Source of the DNA: Stenogyne calaminthoides
Taxonomy: Eukaryota > Streptophyta > Magnoliopsida > Lamiales > Lamiaceae
NCBI GenBank assembly: GCA_037126765.1
Contig: JBBCBC010000022.1
Location: forward strand, 23,403,758 to 23,467,757
Length of the DNA stretch: 64,000 nucleotides
Direction of reading: 5' to 3'
Shown: piece after piece, positions 1 through 13,750 of the stretch
How the letters are laid out: each line of letters begins with the position of its first letter
How positions within the stretch are numbered: the first letter of the stretch is position 1
Notes under the pieces: model-generated
The model's input: the letters and a program-made list of their open reading frames with translations, nothing else
What the model was told of the DNA's origin: nothing
The model's database searches: none
Position numbers and translations under genes: made by a program

Positions 1-243
1 TTTACTAAAAAATATTTTTTTTCATATAGATACACTAGCAGATCAGGCACCTAACAAATTTATGTTTCATTTCCCCATCAGTGATATTTTAACTTCTGAT
101 TTTTATAATTTGTCTTTTAAAGTTTCTGATCCCACTTTTTTGGTGACATATAAATAATTAGCAGAGTTGCAGATCAATATAATTTACTTCTTCCTATTCC
201 GGATATGTTTAAATACGAGTAGATTTTCTAAATTAGAATTCGT
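1..243. other. AT-rich sequence, nothing recognised
   Basis: Low-GC sequence before the assembly gap. No coding segment, terminal repeat or RNA gene is recognisable. It could belong to the missing 3' part of the Sirevirus-like element, but no diagnostic motif shows this. Confidence 0.4.
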
Positions 244-743
244 NNNNNNNNNNNNNNNNNNNNNNNNNNNNNNNNNNNNNNNNNNNNNNNNNNNNNNNNN
301 NNNNNNNNNNNNNNNNNNNNNNNNNNNNNNNNNNNNNNNNNNNNNNNNNNNNNNNNNNNNNNNNNNNNNNNNNNNNNNNNNNNNNNNNNNNNNNNNNNNN
401 NNNNNNNNNNNNNNNNNNNNNNNNNNNNNNNNNNNNNNNNNNNNNNNNNNNNNNNNNNNNNNNNNNNNNNNNNNNNNNNNNNNNNNNNNNNNNNNNNNNN
501 NNNNNNNNNNNNNNNNNNNNNNNNNNNNNNNNNNNNNNNNNNNNNNNNNNNNNNNNNNNNNNNNNNNNNNNNNNNNNNNNNNNNNNNNNNNNNNNNNNNN
601 NNNNNNNNNNNNNNNNNNNNNNNNNNNNNNNNNNNNNNNNNNNNNNNNNNNNNNNNNNNNNNNNNNNNNNNNNNNNNNNNNNNNNNNNNNNNNNNNNNNN
701 NNNNNNNNNNNNNNNNNNNNNNNNNNNNNNNNNNNNNNNNNNN
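244..743. other. Assembly gap (500 N)
   Basis: Exactly 500 undetermined bases, the usual size of a placeholder scaffold gap. The true distance is unknown. Any open reading frame drawn across it is an artefact. Confidence 0.98.
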
Positions 744-2540
744 TTTCTTTTTATACTTCGAGTGTCTTGATCTAATTCTCCTTCTTTCTTTGCGGTGTTC
801 GCCCTAAACCCTTGAAACCTATCTTTGGAACTTCAATAGGCTTTCGAGATCGTTAAGCGACCTTTGCCGAAGTCTTCGCGATGTTACTTTCCGTAACTTT
901 CACGAGCTCGTCGGTTAAGGCGGAGCTTTAGTCCTATCCTCGCCATAGAACATCCCTTTGTGGTATTACATGTTCTTAAACTTTTCCGACCTCCTTATAC
1001 ATTTTTTTTGGTGTGATTTTTGGTGCGATCGACATTTTTCATCTCTCTACTAATCGGCTCCTTGATGATCATGGCCTCCGGGGAAAAAGAAGTTAGTGTT
1101 GGGCCAAATGAAGCCGCGTGGTGTACATTGATGCCTACAGAGCTACCGACTCCTTCTGACCCTCCTGCTGGCCCAGCGAAGGGCGCCTAAGCCAAGCTCT
1201 GGTACGCTTCGAGAAAAAAGGCGAGGCCAGAAGGGCAGCAAGGGCTGAGAAGATTCAACCCTCCATCCTGCAACCATCCCGGCTCCTCGGGAAGATCGGC
1301 TCCCCGGAGGATGACTCTTGGTTAGGTTGGGACGCCCAATGAGTGTCGACGTAAAAGTTCTTGATTGTGAATCTTTTCTATTCTTCCTGCTGTCGACTCT
1401 AGAATTTCTTTGCGGCCGGAGCTCACCCACTATAGTTTGTAGCCCCCAAGGCCTTGAGCTTTTCTGGTCAGTCATATAAATCGTGGGGTCGAGATTATGA
1501 AACTATCTTTGGAGAAGTCTGAACGACGAGGGTGGGCATAATCGGACCACAACAATGCTCATCGGCTGACAGACAGCAATACTCGGCCCTTGCCCGTTCT
1601 TAGAAGCGGTCTTGGAAGACAGTCTTTCGGTGGTGAGATGGAGGAAGTTGAAGTCATGTTTAGGAATTAAACCCGTCGAGCCAGATCTTCAGTCTCTACT
1701 TGACGATGCTAAGAATTGGATTATCAACAAATTACTCAAGCGGCTTTACGTAGAGGCGCATGGTGGAGAAATCGGCGGAGTTGAGGGGCTAAGGTAAATG
1801 TGACGAAATTTGAAATGTTGGGCCGGCCCAGGAGGTCATGTATACGGAGCCTTCAAGGACCCAGGATCTCGCGTAACTTAGCCGCTATGTGATGGCCTAT
1901 GTCTGAATATCGGGTCTTCTACAAAGATGCGTCGGGTTATGACCTCACCCGTTTTTTGTTCTTAGGAGTTGTCGTTCGTCCATATTACTCCTTAAGCCAC
2001 GGAATTTAAGTTGGAAACATGGACTTGACCTTTATTTTTTGCTAATCAGTCGGTTGTCTTGTGGATCCAGGTCAGTCGTCCGGTAGATCGAGATTATTAG
2101 GTCCGCCGGAGGAGTCGAGAGAAGGCTTTAGCAATGATTCTATAGGGCTGGCCAGCGAGTACTTTACTGAGACTTATCTTCGTACCTTTTGTTTTGATGT
2201 ATCGTAGCCGGTCTTGTTTTTTAATATCGCCTTGGGCATTATGAATATTAATTAAATTCTACTTTCCCTTTGATGTATTGACTTGATTTTCCTTATCTGC
2301 GACTTGATTTTATTTGTCCTTGTAAGTCTTATTCTTTTGACTTTATGTTTTGGACTTTTAGCTTTTGGTCGTCTTACAAAGTCGGGGATATCGCCCTCAA
2401 TAGGTGTCGATCCTTCCCTCGATATGTCAAAAGTCGTACTCGGTATGTTTCTTTCTTCATAATCCTTTGGGTTTTTACCTACGGAATTTTGAGAGGAAGA
2501 AAAAAACATTATTATTGATAAATAATTGATTACCGAGGTG
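744..2540. other. Unclassified decayed repeat, possibly 3' end of the Gypsy element
   Basis: About 1.8 kb of mixed-composition sequence with short broken frames on both strands. It lies where the 3' untranslated region and 3' LTR of the minus-strand Gypsy should be. I could not match it to the 5' LTR at 27268-27853, so either the 3' LTR has decayed or been lost, or the left Gypsy piece belongs to another element. An alignment of this stretch with the 27268-27853 LTR would decide. Confidence 0.3.
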
Positions 2541-3421
2541 TAAACTTATTGATAATATTTTTCTCAAATGTGTTGCGTTCCGCAGATATTGAGCCTTGGC
2601 GCCATCTAGTCGTTAAGCTAAGTGAAACCATTAGGTAAGATTTTTGGATCTTGAATAGGCCCTCTGGTTTGAATAAGGCTCGTTCGATTCAGCAGATGCT
2701 GTCTTCTTAGCTCAAGTCTCCTCTCTTTGAGCGTCAGATTTGAGTTATAATTAACTTCTCTTGACCTTTGCTTGTACCTTACATTTCTCGCATGTTGGCC
2801 TCGAGCAACCTTTTCTTAAAGTCGAGGTTTTACAGTCAAGCCTCCTCAGATTTCAGTCAGAAATGACAACTTGTCGAGGCTGGAAGTCGACCTCATGGTC
2901 TGGCCGCCAGTCTCGAAAAATTGATGAGTGGGGAGTTTCTCTTATTAGAATTCCTGCGAATGGGTCTGTAGGCCTAAAATATCAAGGAACTCATTAGCTT
3001 GACCCCCACCCACACTCAATCTCCCGGCTTTGAAATTAGTATTTTAATAGTCTTTGTTCCTGACTGCGTTAAATGCTGGTGGTATGCGTCGAGAAAAGAG
3101 TTTTAATCTTTCATTTCTTGAAGGCCGCTTCGACATTGGCGTCAGTATTTACCCATTGTCTGATATGATTGCTTCTTGGTAACCAAATCGCGGTAAATAA
3201 TTCGCCTATAAACTTGATGGCTGGTTTGATCTATGATGCGTTAGTGCCTCGGCCGGCCCGTTTGTGAAGTAATCTCGCCACCGAGTAGTATTTAGTAGAA
3301 CAGGTCTTTGGTAGAGGATGGACGATAATATCTATCCCCCACTTTACCCAAATGGGCAAGAATGAGGATGCTTGTGAGCTCTTACGGGGCACTTTGATGG
3401 AAGGAGCATAGATTTGGCACT
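2541..3421 (-). pseudogene. Ty3/Gypsy integrase, decayed
   Basis: Minus-strand conceptual translation with several frame changes resembles a plant Gypsy integrase. It opens with a zinc-binding-like CQVPNLCSFHQ and runs into the catalytic core, where YFTNG and then ISDNG match the family's 'DYFTKW...ISDNG' region; the Asp in ISDNG is one of the DD35E residues. A C-terminal part resembles the 'LWAYRTTPR' and 'RPWNAENL' regions. Many stops and frameshifts rule out function. The integrase N-terminus is cut off from the upstream RT/RNase H (5030-8325) by a solo Copia LTR at 3422-5029. Pol order RT, RNase H, integrase on the same strand supports a Gypsy rather than a Copia origin. Family assignment is confident; the exact limits are not. 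Confidence 0.65.
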
Positions 3422-5029
3422 TGTTGGGAAAAATAAAGGTCTTCGTATCTGTTAAAGGTGATTATTTAAATACATATTTAAATTAGCAATTAATCACCTA
3501 ACTTTATGAATGTGTAATCGATTCGGCATAATAATAAAAAAACATGCGTGCACATAATTCATGTAATCCTAAGCATGCAGGAGCAATTTAAATTATAACC
3601 TCTTCAATCCAGGATGAATCGACTTAAGAACTAAAATATGTCCCCAAAGTCCTGACGAATTGTCGGGTGGGAAAGATTTCAAGCAATGATTTTGCAATGG
3701 AGAGAAATTAAATATTTTGCTACCACCTTTTGTGGATTTCTAATATTTCAACACATGGAATTGCACTTAGAGAATGAAACCATCCACATATAAATGAGGA
3801 GGAGGAGTTAGAAATTTTAGGTCGAAAATAAGGAAGAAAATCTTTATGGTCTCAAAATCTTGAATATATCTCTATATTCTTTTCCTCATAAACCAGTCAT
3901 TTTTTCATAAAATCTCTTACCCTTCTCTATCGTAATTTTTAGAAAATTACAAGCCTAAGGGGTCAAGATTTGACTTCTTGATTTATGGGATAATTAGTAA
4001 TACTTTCTGATAATTCAACATCTTAACCATAAGAAATATCTACAAAGAAAATAAAACGATCTTTTCTTCATTTTATTTTGATTTTTAGAAAATATCTCTT
4101 GAAAATATAGCAAGAATAATACTGTACTAAATTAATTGGTTTATTTTTGTTTTATTTAGAAAATTTTAGAAATTTAGATTGGTATCCAATGGTATGAAGC
4201 TTTAATATTTTGGGCAAATATTATTCAGAGTAAATTCAAATTAATTTACTCCACTATAAAATTAATATTGAACTATCCATCTTAACCCGTATTACGATTT
4301 CACATATAACATGATAGGTCATTATTTCCCGTTTAGAATTATCTTAGTCCGTTAATTAATTAGCCTATTTGAACAAGCTTTATATTAATAAATATCTTTG
4401 TCGCTGGAGTAAAGGCTTATCACAACATTTATTATCATCTTGAAAATTTCCCTTTAGTTGACATGATAAGGATATGAGCCTGAGGGACAAATCGGCGTAC
4501 TTAGCGATTCTCGTGTTAAATAATGGTAAAATCATGTAATTAATAATATTACTTGAGGAATATAAGATATCAAATCATGACTCTCTTGTAATAAGTTAAA
4601 GCAATAGTTATTAAGTTCTACGATCTATTTAAGGAATGATTAAGAAACGCGCTGCCAGAGGTCTAATTCTTGTATATTAAGTCACGAAGAATTTGTCCTC
4701 TGTGAGTCGTCATTGGTAACCATCTTGTGGTAAGTCACTTGGTCAAGACGAGTCGTCTGGGTCTCTGCTTGGCCAGTTCATGATAGTTCGTTCATTTCCA
4801 TCTGGTTGTGAATTGTACTTAATTACTAGGGATATTAATTGATCTTTAGTGATCGGGTATCACCGATAACTACAAGCATGTCGTCATCCTTATTGAGCAG
4901 GTTTCTGATAGCATATAACATTCATTAATATTTAATGCAAGCGCGATTAAACCAATAAATAAATAAAGCTTGATTTGGTTATACAAAGTAAAAGCATACT
5001 TTTCGATACTCTTAACTTACTTACCAACA
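3422..5029 (-). repeat. Solo LTR of the Copia family
   Basis: About 1.6 kb beginning TGTTGGGAAAA and ending CCAACA. It aligns along its length, with many small differences, with the minus-orientation LTR at 29677-31384 (for example the ATTTAAATACATATTTAAAT start and the AAAGTAAAAGCATACTTTTC end). No Copia internal sequence follows on either side; Gypsy integrase lies to the left and Gypsy RNase H to the right. That is what recombination between the two LTRs of an inserted element leaves behind. I see no clear 5-bp target duplication (GCACT against TTCTT), so the edges have probably mutated. Confidence 0.75.
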
Positions 5030-8000
5030 TTCTTGAGGCGAAAGATGATAGCATAAGCCCATAGTGTTGTGGCTCTGTCTTGTGATGCTTGTGGGCGGTG
5101 ATTCTTCCGGTGTGGTTTCCGCCCCGTGTATTCGCGCGGAGATCACTTGCCGCTTGTTGGTGTGATGCAGCGGGTAAGGGGATTGAAACCACGTTTGTAC
5201 TCTTCATTTTAGATGTCGTGCTATCTTGCGGCTGCGCCAGCAATTGCAGGCTGAAACGGATCTGTCTGATGGCGGGGGAGACACATTGTTAAATGCGATG
5301 GGTACCATCGGCTCGATGTTGGGGTTTCAAGGTCGCCAACTCTCGGCGTGTCTGCGGTGGATGGGTGGGATAATGTGTGATAGTGATATCTTTCATCTGC
5401 GGTGATCCCTCGAAGTCGTGATCATCTTGCCCGCATCATTTCATGGAGTTTTGTTCTCTCGGATTAATGACATGAATTTGGTCGAACCACGACCCGCGAT
5501 ATTTTCACAACCTCTTGGCTGAGAATTTCATCATATGAGTCTCTTGCCTCTGCATATTCTCTTTTGAGGACACGATGGGCCACAAGTTGAGGGCTCTGTA
5601 TGGACTTCCGGTCTTTTGACACCCATGTAAAGAGATTTTAAGGCCGTGATAGTGACATGTTGGCCTACGTTGTTGATTGCGGGAAGGTAAAGAAAGTGAT
5701 GGCGGATTACGGAAAGAAATTTTCCCTCTGAGACTCATCAAAACTATCTAGGCCCGATTTATGATCGTGATCGAATCCACGAATAGCTCCAGGCGAAATT
5801 TGTTGAACACCGAGGATCGATGAAGGTGAGCTCCTGATGAAGTCGACCCAGCTATACAGGCTTTGATGGCGGTCGGGGAGTCGTATGTTGCCGTCAGCAG
5901 CCGACTTTGATTTAGTTGCCCGCGAAACCCTTGACCCGTTAATGTCTGGTCGGTAACCACAAGAAGCGTGGAAGTGAGGACCTGCGACGATGTGGTCAGT
6001 ATAGCGCCAGATTTTCTCGCTCATCCTTGAATCGTATGCTAACTCTCCGGCCATAGGATATCATTGCTGGGATTCGTTGATATACGGGTGACAAAATAAA
6101 TAAAACTCATTCTGTCTTCTACTCGGACGAGAGCCATTTAGGAGGTCGCTGGTATAGGAAAAACTTTCACGAGATTGCTGATGCGTGAGAATGCTCGTCA
6201 TGAGGGTAAGCTTTGAATTTTAATAGAGCTTCTGTTTCCGGTCAATCATTGAATTTAGACATCTTCGGTTATCGACGGTTTGCATTGTCACATTCATGAA
6301 GATAGACATTGAAGACACCATGAGATTTTGTAACTAAGCTGCGGCTCATGGTGCTCACGTATCCCAATATAAAGCTGACTGGTGGGATTAATACTCTGTT
6401 CATCGGCTTCTTACAAAGGTGTCCCAAGAATTTTCTGAGCTAGACCTCGAAATTGCATTTTTTAGGGTTTGATGGCATGTTAGTACCTATTAGGATGTAT
6501 GAGAGAAGTTTATGCGCCCAGTCTTTGTCAATTAGTCTTAGACCTCAGACTCTTGTATTGTCTCGTCATAAACCTCCTTTGACTTCAGGTAAGGAATTAC
6601 ATGGGAACATGTGGTTGACCAATCTTTGATCACATTGCCCTGCGTTCTTTAAACTAAAGACATTCTTTTCCTTGATGAATGTTCTTCTCAAAAGTCGGAA
6701 AGGGTATGTTGCAGTCTGGCTAGATGCGTAGCTATCACGATGATATTTGTGGCGTCCGCAAATGACATCATTCGTGGCCCACGTGTTATCTATCGAATTG
6801 ATGCGATGTGGGGCATAGGAAAGAAATCTTTAGGGCAAACAACTGTTGAGTCGGTGAAGTCGATACCACGATCAACGAGTTTAGTTCAATTTCTAACTGC
6901 AGTCTGACATTGGAAATTGCCCATTGGAATTCAATTAAGTCATATTGTGATCGAGTTGTTGTCAACAATTTTCCTTTTCTATACATAGCCTTTGCATAGC
7001 ACATAAAGGGCAAAATTTCCGCGTCTTTTTTTGGGCTATACGACTTCGAGTCGGATCTATCTGATTATGACATCGACTTTTGGGTAGATGCCCTCACCGT
7101 AATCTTTATTGTGACCATCTGAAAACGTCAAGTTCTTTTTGAGAAAATCTAGATGACTTACGCCGAAGATGGATTCGGTATCTTGGAAGCCTATGATTGC
7201 TTCAAGATACGGTAAATTTGGGTCTATCTTCTTTCTCGAGTCTTCCTGGGATAGCCCATGGAGTATTTACTAAGTGGAGTGCGTCGATCTCTAACCAGTG
7301 AATTCTTCTAGTTAAGACCCCGTCCTTGGATCGAGTCATGACTTCTTTTCTTGCTCGTCTTGTTATTTAAACTTAGCATTATTTTTCACTATCTGTTACA
7401 AATTTGTTTGCTGGAATCCGGTGCAGATTTAAAAAGGGGCGAATAAATCAAGCAAACCCTTGCATCAACTTAAAGTCACGTTTGGCGGTGACGGGCCGAT
7501 ATTATTTCTTGGTGGGAAACTTCTGAAATAAAGTTGAGGATGCACCCTCGAATTAAGTGTTCAAAAGGCCTCCGAAACCATTATAGGGCTGGGAGTTGAC
7601 ATTAGAAAATCTAAAAGCACAAGTGGCTAACTAACACCATTAGTAAACTAACTCGCATTGGGCGGATGTTCGTCGGCCTGCGATTTGCATCTCCAAAGCC
7701 TTTCTGGCGGCGTGATGCGCGCAGAGGTGATGTATGCGTCATAGTCCCGTGGTGGTCAGGTTTTCTTGAAAAAGAGATGTTTAACGAAGGAAACTCCCCC
7801 GTCCCTTCGCAAAATGACATATGGTAGAGTGCCCATGATATTAGGCTTTGGTGCGGAAATTCGGCGTTTCCAGATGAACTATTCGACCTTGTTCCTTCGC
7901 CAAGCTACGTCGTGCTCGTTTTATTACTCTCACAGGTGAAACCCAGGTAACACCACTCTTTCGCTTTCTCTATTTCATATCCTCGCCTTCATTTTGTCTT

Positions 8001-8325
8001 TTTAGGCCGGCGGGATTCGGAAGAATCTAAGCGTCGAGTGGGGATAATAACCAATGTGTAATCGACCTCCGGCGCCCTCTCGGCATAGGTAGCCTTTAGT
8101 CGTTCTAATGGCTTTCTCGGGCGAGGTTAAAGCTATCGAGGGTTGGTTTTCTTTAGCCGACCTTTTGAATGTGATCTTGGTTCTCACAAATTAAACGACA
8201 AATTCATCAATGATAATCTTCGTCTGGGTCTCCCAATTTGGGGAAGTAGGTCTTTACACTAAGCAATGTAATAGCGGTCGTTAAATTAGAGTAGTAGTAC
8301 TGATTGGGGTTGCTTACCCTTATTA
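5030..8325 (-). pseudogene. Ty3/Gypsy protease-RT-RNase H, decayed
   Basis: Read on the minus strand from right to left, pol motifs appear in Gypsy order. Around 7400-7840 is a protease-like stretch in poor condition. Around 6420-6680 the RT palm is recognisable: FSLKNAGQCDQRLVNHMF fits the 'FGLKNAGATYQRLVNKMF' region and NPKKCNFEV followed by RKFLGH fits 'NP.KC.FGV..GKFLG'. Around 5750-6060 is an RNase H-like part with YFHA, VTDQ and SPTAIKA, as in 'YFQAHPIVVLTDQ' and 'PRTAIKAQALADF'. A second RNase H-like region may lie at 5500-5720. Stops and frameshifts are frequent. At 8325 it is interrupted by a Copia element; the upstream gag appears to continue at 17083-17895 and 26673-27129. Confidence 0.65.
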
Positions 8326-10111
8326 CATTGAGAATTAATTACTGCGGATCTATTAGGATGAATATTTAATCTGAAATTTAATTCTAACAATTATTACTAG
8401 CGTAGATTAATCATATTAATTCAAATAATAGATCGACAACCGTCATGCATATAAGCAGTTCATAGAATCCTACACATGCTGCGAATTACTCACGGATTTA
8501 CCGTGAACTAACTTCAGGTAGCGATAGTGCGTCGATAAAAACATAAAAAGCCTTCCCAAGTATTCCGCAGATCCTTGCTCGTCGTCACGTTGGAAGGTAC
8601 CATGAACAATTAACAAAGAAAAATAAAATTTGTTTAAGATGTTTATTCCACTAGTCCCAGTATTCCTAGTCCTTGCTGCGGGGTGAAACATTAAATCCTA
8701 TTTATAGAGATGTAGTGGTAGATTTTTCATCATGGAATAGGGAGAAAAAATCTTTTCTTGATCTCGAAATCTTGAATATATCTCCTATATTCTTTTCTCA
8801 TAATTAAAATATTCCATAAAATCCATTCTCTTGTTGTTTTTGAAAAATAAGGATAAAGATTCCAAGATTTGGATCTTCTTGAATTCCATAAGAGACCATG
8901 TATTGCAAGGGGGAATACATATCTTCATAATATCTTTTCAAGAAAAATCAAAGAAAAATCTTTTCTTTTCCCATATTCTTTTCAAAATTTCGAAAATTAC
9001 CATATAAAAATAACCAAGTGGAGATTTAATGATTTATTAGGAATAATCTTGTATTTTAAAATCATATCTTAGATTCCATATAAAATTGAAGAAAATCTTT
9101 GCTCCCTTTTTATTTATATTTTGAGAAATTAATGAGGAAAATTAGCAACAAAAATTTATTTTATTTTTTAATATTTTTCGGTTATTAGACTTTATGTTGG
9201 TGCTTGAGGGCCTTTAGGAGATCGAGATTGGACCTTCCGTGGATGCCGAATTATCAATATTAATGCAATATTATTCAAGCCCATAAATGATAATTAATCC
9301 TACATAATTAATATTGCACTATCATCTTAATCAATAATACATTCAATATGAAAGCTAGGTTGTTATTTCTGCGTGTTTGGATTATCTAGCCATTAGTTAA
9401 TTCCAAGCCATGAAATAGCTTTCCATTAATTAATATATTTTATCATGGTAAAGAAAACTGGGTTCAGCATTATTATCATCTGGGAAACTGGGTTCCCTTT
9501 TAAGATTTGGTATGATAAAATTTATGAACCTCCCGAAGAACCGTCGACAAGCTTATCTTTGACACATTCATTCAGATTAAATCTAGTAATCAATAATATT
9601 GCCCCGAAGATATAAAAGTATTGAATCTGGGTGATTTTCTGCATCTAATAAGTCAAAGCGATAATTACTAACCACACGCGATCTATTTGGATCGAAGATT
9701 GGAAATAACGAACCCTTCGAGGTTTAATTCTTCTAGTTGATTCAAGAATTTGTCCTCCTGTAGGTCCTCTTGATTACACTAAACATGCACTAGTGTAATC
9801 TCTTGGTCAAGACAAGCCAACTGGCCTTTACACTTCAACCTTTCACGATGGATTGTTCATTTTCCATCTAGGTCGTGAAATGGTGTACTTTTTGAGTTAA
9901 AGAATTTTATTATTTAATCTTACATGATCCTGCATCACTAAATTAACTACAATGTAACCGTCTATTTATTGAATAAAATATACAAGAAAATATATGTAAC
10001 ATTGCGATGATATTTAAAGCATCGGTGATAAACAATTTATTTCAAAGAATAAGTCCGAAATTGATTTGATTATCTGAAAGTAAAAAGCATACTTTCGGTA
10101 TAATCCCAACA
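8326..10111 (-). repeat. 3' LTR of Copia C1
   Basis: Starts with a degraded TGTTGGGG-type end and finishes TAATCCCAACA, directly followed by the reverse complement of the purine tract. It matches the partner LTR at 15164-17082 and the C2 LTRs. Length is about 1.79 kb. Numerous small differences from its partner indicate an old insertion or poor consensus quality. Confidence 0.85.
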
Positions 10112-10222
10112 ATCTCCCACTTATACTCAAAGTCTGCTTTTACTACAAAGATGTCTCGTGTAGTTCTTGTCGTGACATATAATGTCACCTACACGAACTT
10201 TAATAATATCTCCACTTATGCT
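10112..10222 (-). promoter_or_regulatory. Duplicated polypurine-tract region, C1
   Basis: The reverse complement of GAGTATAAGTGGGAGAT abuts the 3' LTR and is the expected plus-strand primer site. A second, slightly altered copy (TCTCCACTTATGCTTT on the plus strand) lies about 95 bases further inside, at 10208-10222. Between them is a short inverted repeat of the type GTGACAT-N-ATGTCAC. The same layout is found in the other copies of the family. Confidence 0.7.
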
Positions 10223-13200
10223 TTCCAGATTGCAACGGCCCTGACACCTATTTCCTTCCACATGTCTCTCGAATGTGATCCGGAAACCCTTTACAACGAA
10301 TGGATGCTATTTGAGTTGTCTTCTGGCGAATCTTTGCCACCTCTGTATCTGCTCTGTATGATTTCGTATAAGGTGGTGGTACCATTTCAATGTGTTTCTT
10401 TGGCCTTGTGGGCTCTTGGTTCCCTTGAATCCCTGCATTTGCTCTAGGCATTGTCACAATAAGGTGATTGTCTTGGGCAAATTGAACTACATCCCATTCT
10501 ACTAGGAAGTTCTTGAGCTTGAGCAGCTTCTTTTGCCTCGCCAATAGCTCATGTCGGCTTCCTTGGTAGGAATCTGCGATGCATTTACATGTAATATAAA
10601 CCACTCCTCCATGCAAAACACACTCTAGGAGGTAATTTATGGAATCTAAAATCGTTGGAGAAATCTAGTCTGGTGTAACAATGAGGATTAGTATCGTGAT
10701 AAACAAAATTCTGTCTCGAGTTCTTTTGGGGATCTTGGGTGGCTGCTTGCATCCGATGTTCTTTCTGCGGGTTGCTTTGATGTCTTGCCTCATGCTTCTT
10801 AGAAAGCGGATATCCCATGCGTGCACAACATTGCATACATAACTTCCAGAAAATTAGAGCATAAGGAATGCCTTTCATGTCATCTATCTCTTTTTTTTTG
10901 TGTCTTAGGCACATTTTGCTTGGATAGATGGATTCCATGCTGAAAATGACGAAGACTTTCTTAATCTGCGTTCAATCGTTTCAAGGCAGTGTCTATGTAT
11001 GAAGCTTGCGATAAGCCTATCATCATTTTTCTTTATCTCGAGGATCTTTGATCCCAAGGATGCCCGCCTCCCCTAAGTCCTTAAAAATATCAAACTGTTT
11101 TGAAAGTCATGCCGCCGGCTACGATAACACCAATGCAGATTCTAAACCGCGCTTTGTACATTAACAACTTCGAACTCATTTTGATCAAACCTATAAAGAC
11201 TTTATAACATGATCAAAACATTGGTTCTAAGCTCGATGCTTTTTTTTGAGTCGTAAATGGACTCTATGAGCTTACAAACTAGTGTTCTTATTACTTTTCA
11301 AATACAAGCCTTAGGGGTTGTTGACATAGATTTCTTCATCAAGACTTAAGATTAAGGAAAGGCATCTTGACATCCATTTGATTTCAAAATCGAGATCTTG
11401 CTTACAATCGACAAGAGAATTCGATGGACTTGAGCATTCTTCTGGTGAAAAGGTTTCCTCATAGTTGATCCGCTTTCCGAGTATAACCTTTACTAATAAG
11501 CACTTACCTTGAAGGTTTCCACCTTCCCGATCCTCTTTTTCTCTTTGATACCCACTTCGCAACCAATGGGTTTGGCCCGTTAAATGGGTTAAACTAACTC
11601 CCTTTTCTGTTATGATCCATAGAACCCATTTGGCTTTCATTTCCTTTTGCCAATCGCATCCTTGTCTTGGATTGCCTCATCATATGTCCATGGTCTGATT
11701 AAATGCTTGTCGGGGAATCAAGTTGAGGACTCTCCTATCCCCATGAATCTATAAAACTTTGTCTCACAACCCTCCCACTACGATGAGGTTCGATTGTGAA
11801 AAGTGTGTCGCTTTGGTATGTCATCTTATGCGATTAGCGATAGGGTTAGGCCTTTGGCTCATTTAAAGGTAATCTCATACAGGTCTTCTTTTCGCTCATA
11901 TAGTCTTTCTTCCAAAAATCTAAAGTGGGTACTTAATACCACCTTTTGGATCTTGGACTGCCGCAAACATACCGCTTTTTTTCTCATAAGGTATCCTACA
12001 AACAACCTTAATCGTCGAGGATCCAATTTTTCTCCTCGTCTTAACTAAATGGGCGAACACCCCCAAATTTTCATGTGTCTCAAAACTGTCATACCATCCA
12101 CATTCTTCCAGTTTTGAACCCATTTGATGGCACCAGGTTCAAGAAGTATGGCTTGTTGTTTCCGAGCATGTCCCAGGAATCGACTTTCTAAGATCCGCGA
12201 TAATCTCCATCATTGATCTAACCATTTTCGAAAAGAGTTCTTGTTTCTTCACTCTGCAACCCCGTTTGTTGAGGGGTTAAGGTGCGATTAGTCGGATCTT
12301 GATCCCTTCATCGAGATAAATGTTTCAAAACTCATCGGTAATTATTTCGGCCCATGATCGGATCGTAGAGACTTGATACGCTTTTTCCCTTTATGATTCT
12401 CTGCTTGAGCACTTAAATTCTTTGAATTTCTCAAAGATGTCCTGTATTTATGCTTCATAAGGAAAAATATAACCTACATTTCGGCGTAGTCATCAATAAA
12501 AGTAATGAAATGCTGCGTAACCTCCTCTTGCCATAGTTGACATTGGACCATTATGTTCCAGGACCCATTTCTAACAACACTTCTTTGACTCTATTCCCGT
12601 CTTTAATGCCCTCTTGGTCATTTACCCTCGAAACATGATTCAAGGTTGGATTGGTTCAACTTTGGAGAACTCAAAGGAACCGTCTTTCACCAACCTTTCG
12701 ATCCTCTTTGGATTAATACGCCCCACCTTAGATGTATAGAAGTGTCTTGTTCACGTCTGATGAACATTTTCTTTTGTGAAATAAGATTGATGTGTTATAG
12801 GATGCATTTAAGTTGTGGTGTGCCGCGATTAATTGTATATGAGATTATTAAACAACGTTCCATGAGATAAATTTATCATAAAAGAAATAATTAACAACTT
12901 TTATTAAAAGCAACCTAATATCCATCAAGGTAAAAATTTAAAACCTAAAATTAAATTCTTTCTAAAATTAAAGAGCGTAAAGAACATCTCTTAAAATTAA
13001 AAACTCAAAGTCTTCAAAAGACGGTCTGCACTTCTCCCATCGCCAATTTACGCCACTCTCGAAAGCATCGCCCCGGTGTGATGGATCTCACTCTAGCTAA
13101 GTTGCCAAACGATTCAACGTGCCCGTGAAGCAAACATGATCGATGGATCAAGTATCAACTACCCGAATGAATGAGTATCTGTGCATTAAACAAGTTTCAA

Positions 13201-13750
13201 CAACAACTAAAGGCGGAGGATTACCCCTTTCTTTTCCAGAGCCCTCTTGGGGTTGAACAGACAAACCTCCATTGTCCTTACATTGTTGAAGCACTTTCTT
13301 TGGATTTTCCTTGACACCACAAGCATTCCTCATCTTACCATTGCCCGCCAACACTGATTGAGTTTTCATGGCTTATGGCTTTTTGGTTCTCTTAACCTTA
13401 ACTTTGTCTGCCTTGGCCTAAAGATGAAGATGGACCACTTGCCGCCCAAAAGCCTTGAGTTTGGTGCCCCATCAACATCTCTTGCCCGAGACCAAAAGCT
13501 TCGCAATAATCAGCTAGCGAGCCAAAATGCTCAAAAACTTTTTGGGCAGAGGGAAAAAATACCAAATTCATCCGAGTCTCCAGATTATTATAATCCGCGA
13601 CCGGAACCTCAAGTTTGTTCAGATGGGCCATCAATTTTGAGGCGTAATTCGCTTACGGGTTGCCCTCCACCATTTTCAAGATGGCGACATCTCTCCAAGG
13701 TGATCGTCGAAATCCTCATTTTTGACTCGTCAGGTTATCATCGATTTTGG
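10223..13750 (-). pseudogene. Copia C1 gag-pol, decayed
   Basis: Fragments on the minus strand follow Copia order. At about 13400-13740 is gag (MMAHLNKLEV and downstream). At 13148-13369 is the gag/protease junction (VVETCL). At 12640-12880 is the pre-integrase region. At 11770-12630 is integrase, ending in a C-terminal YEKK segment. At 11311-11700 is the start of RT (INYEETFSPEE). At 10585-11100 is the rest of RT, with KKEIDDMKGIPYA. At 10223-10616 is RNase H (CKCIADS and HIRETCGRK). Every domain has frameshifts. Compared with the copy at 38366, the first part of gag appears shortened. Order gag-protease-integrase-RT-RNase H identifies Ty1/Copia. No product is expected. Confidence 0.75.
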
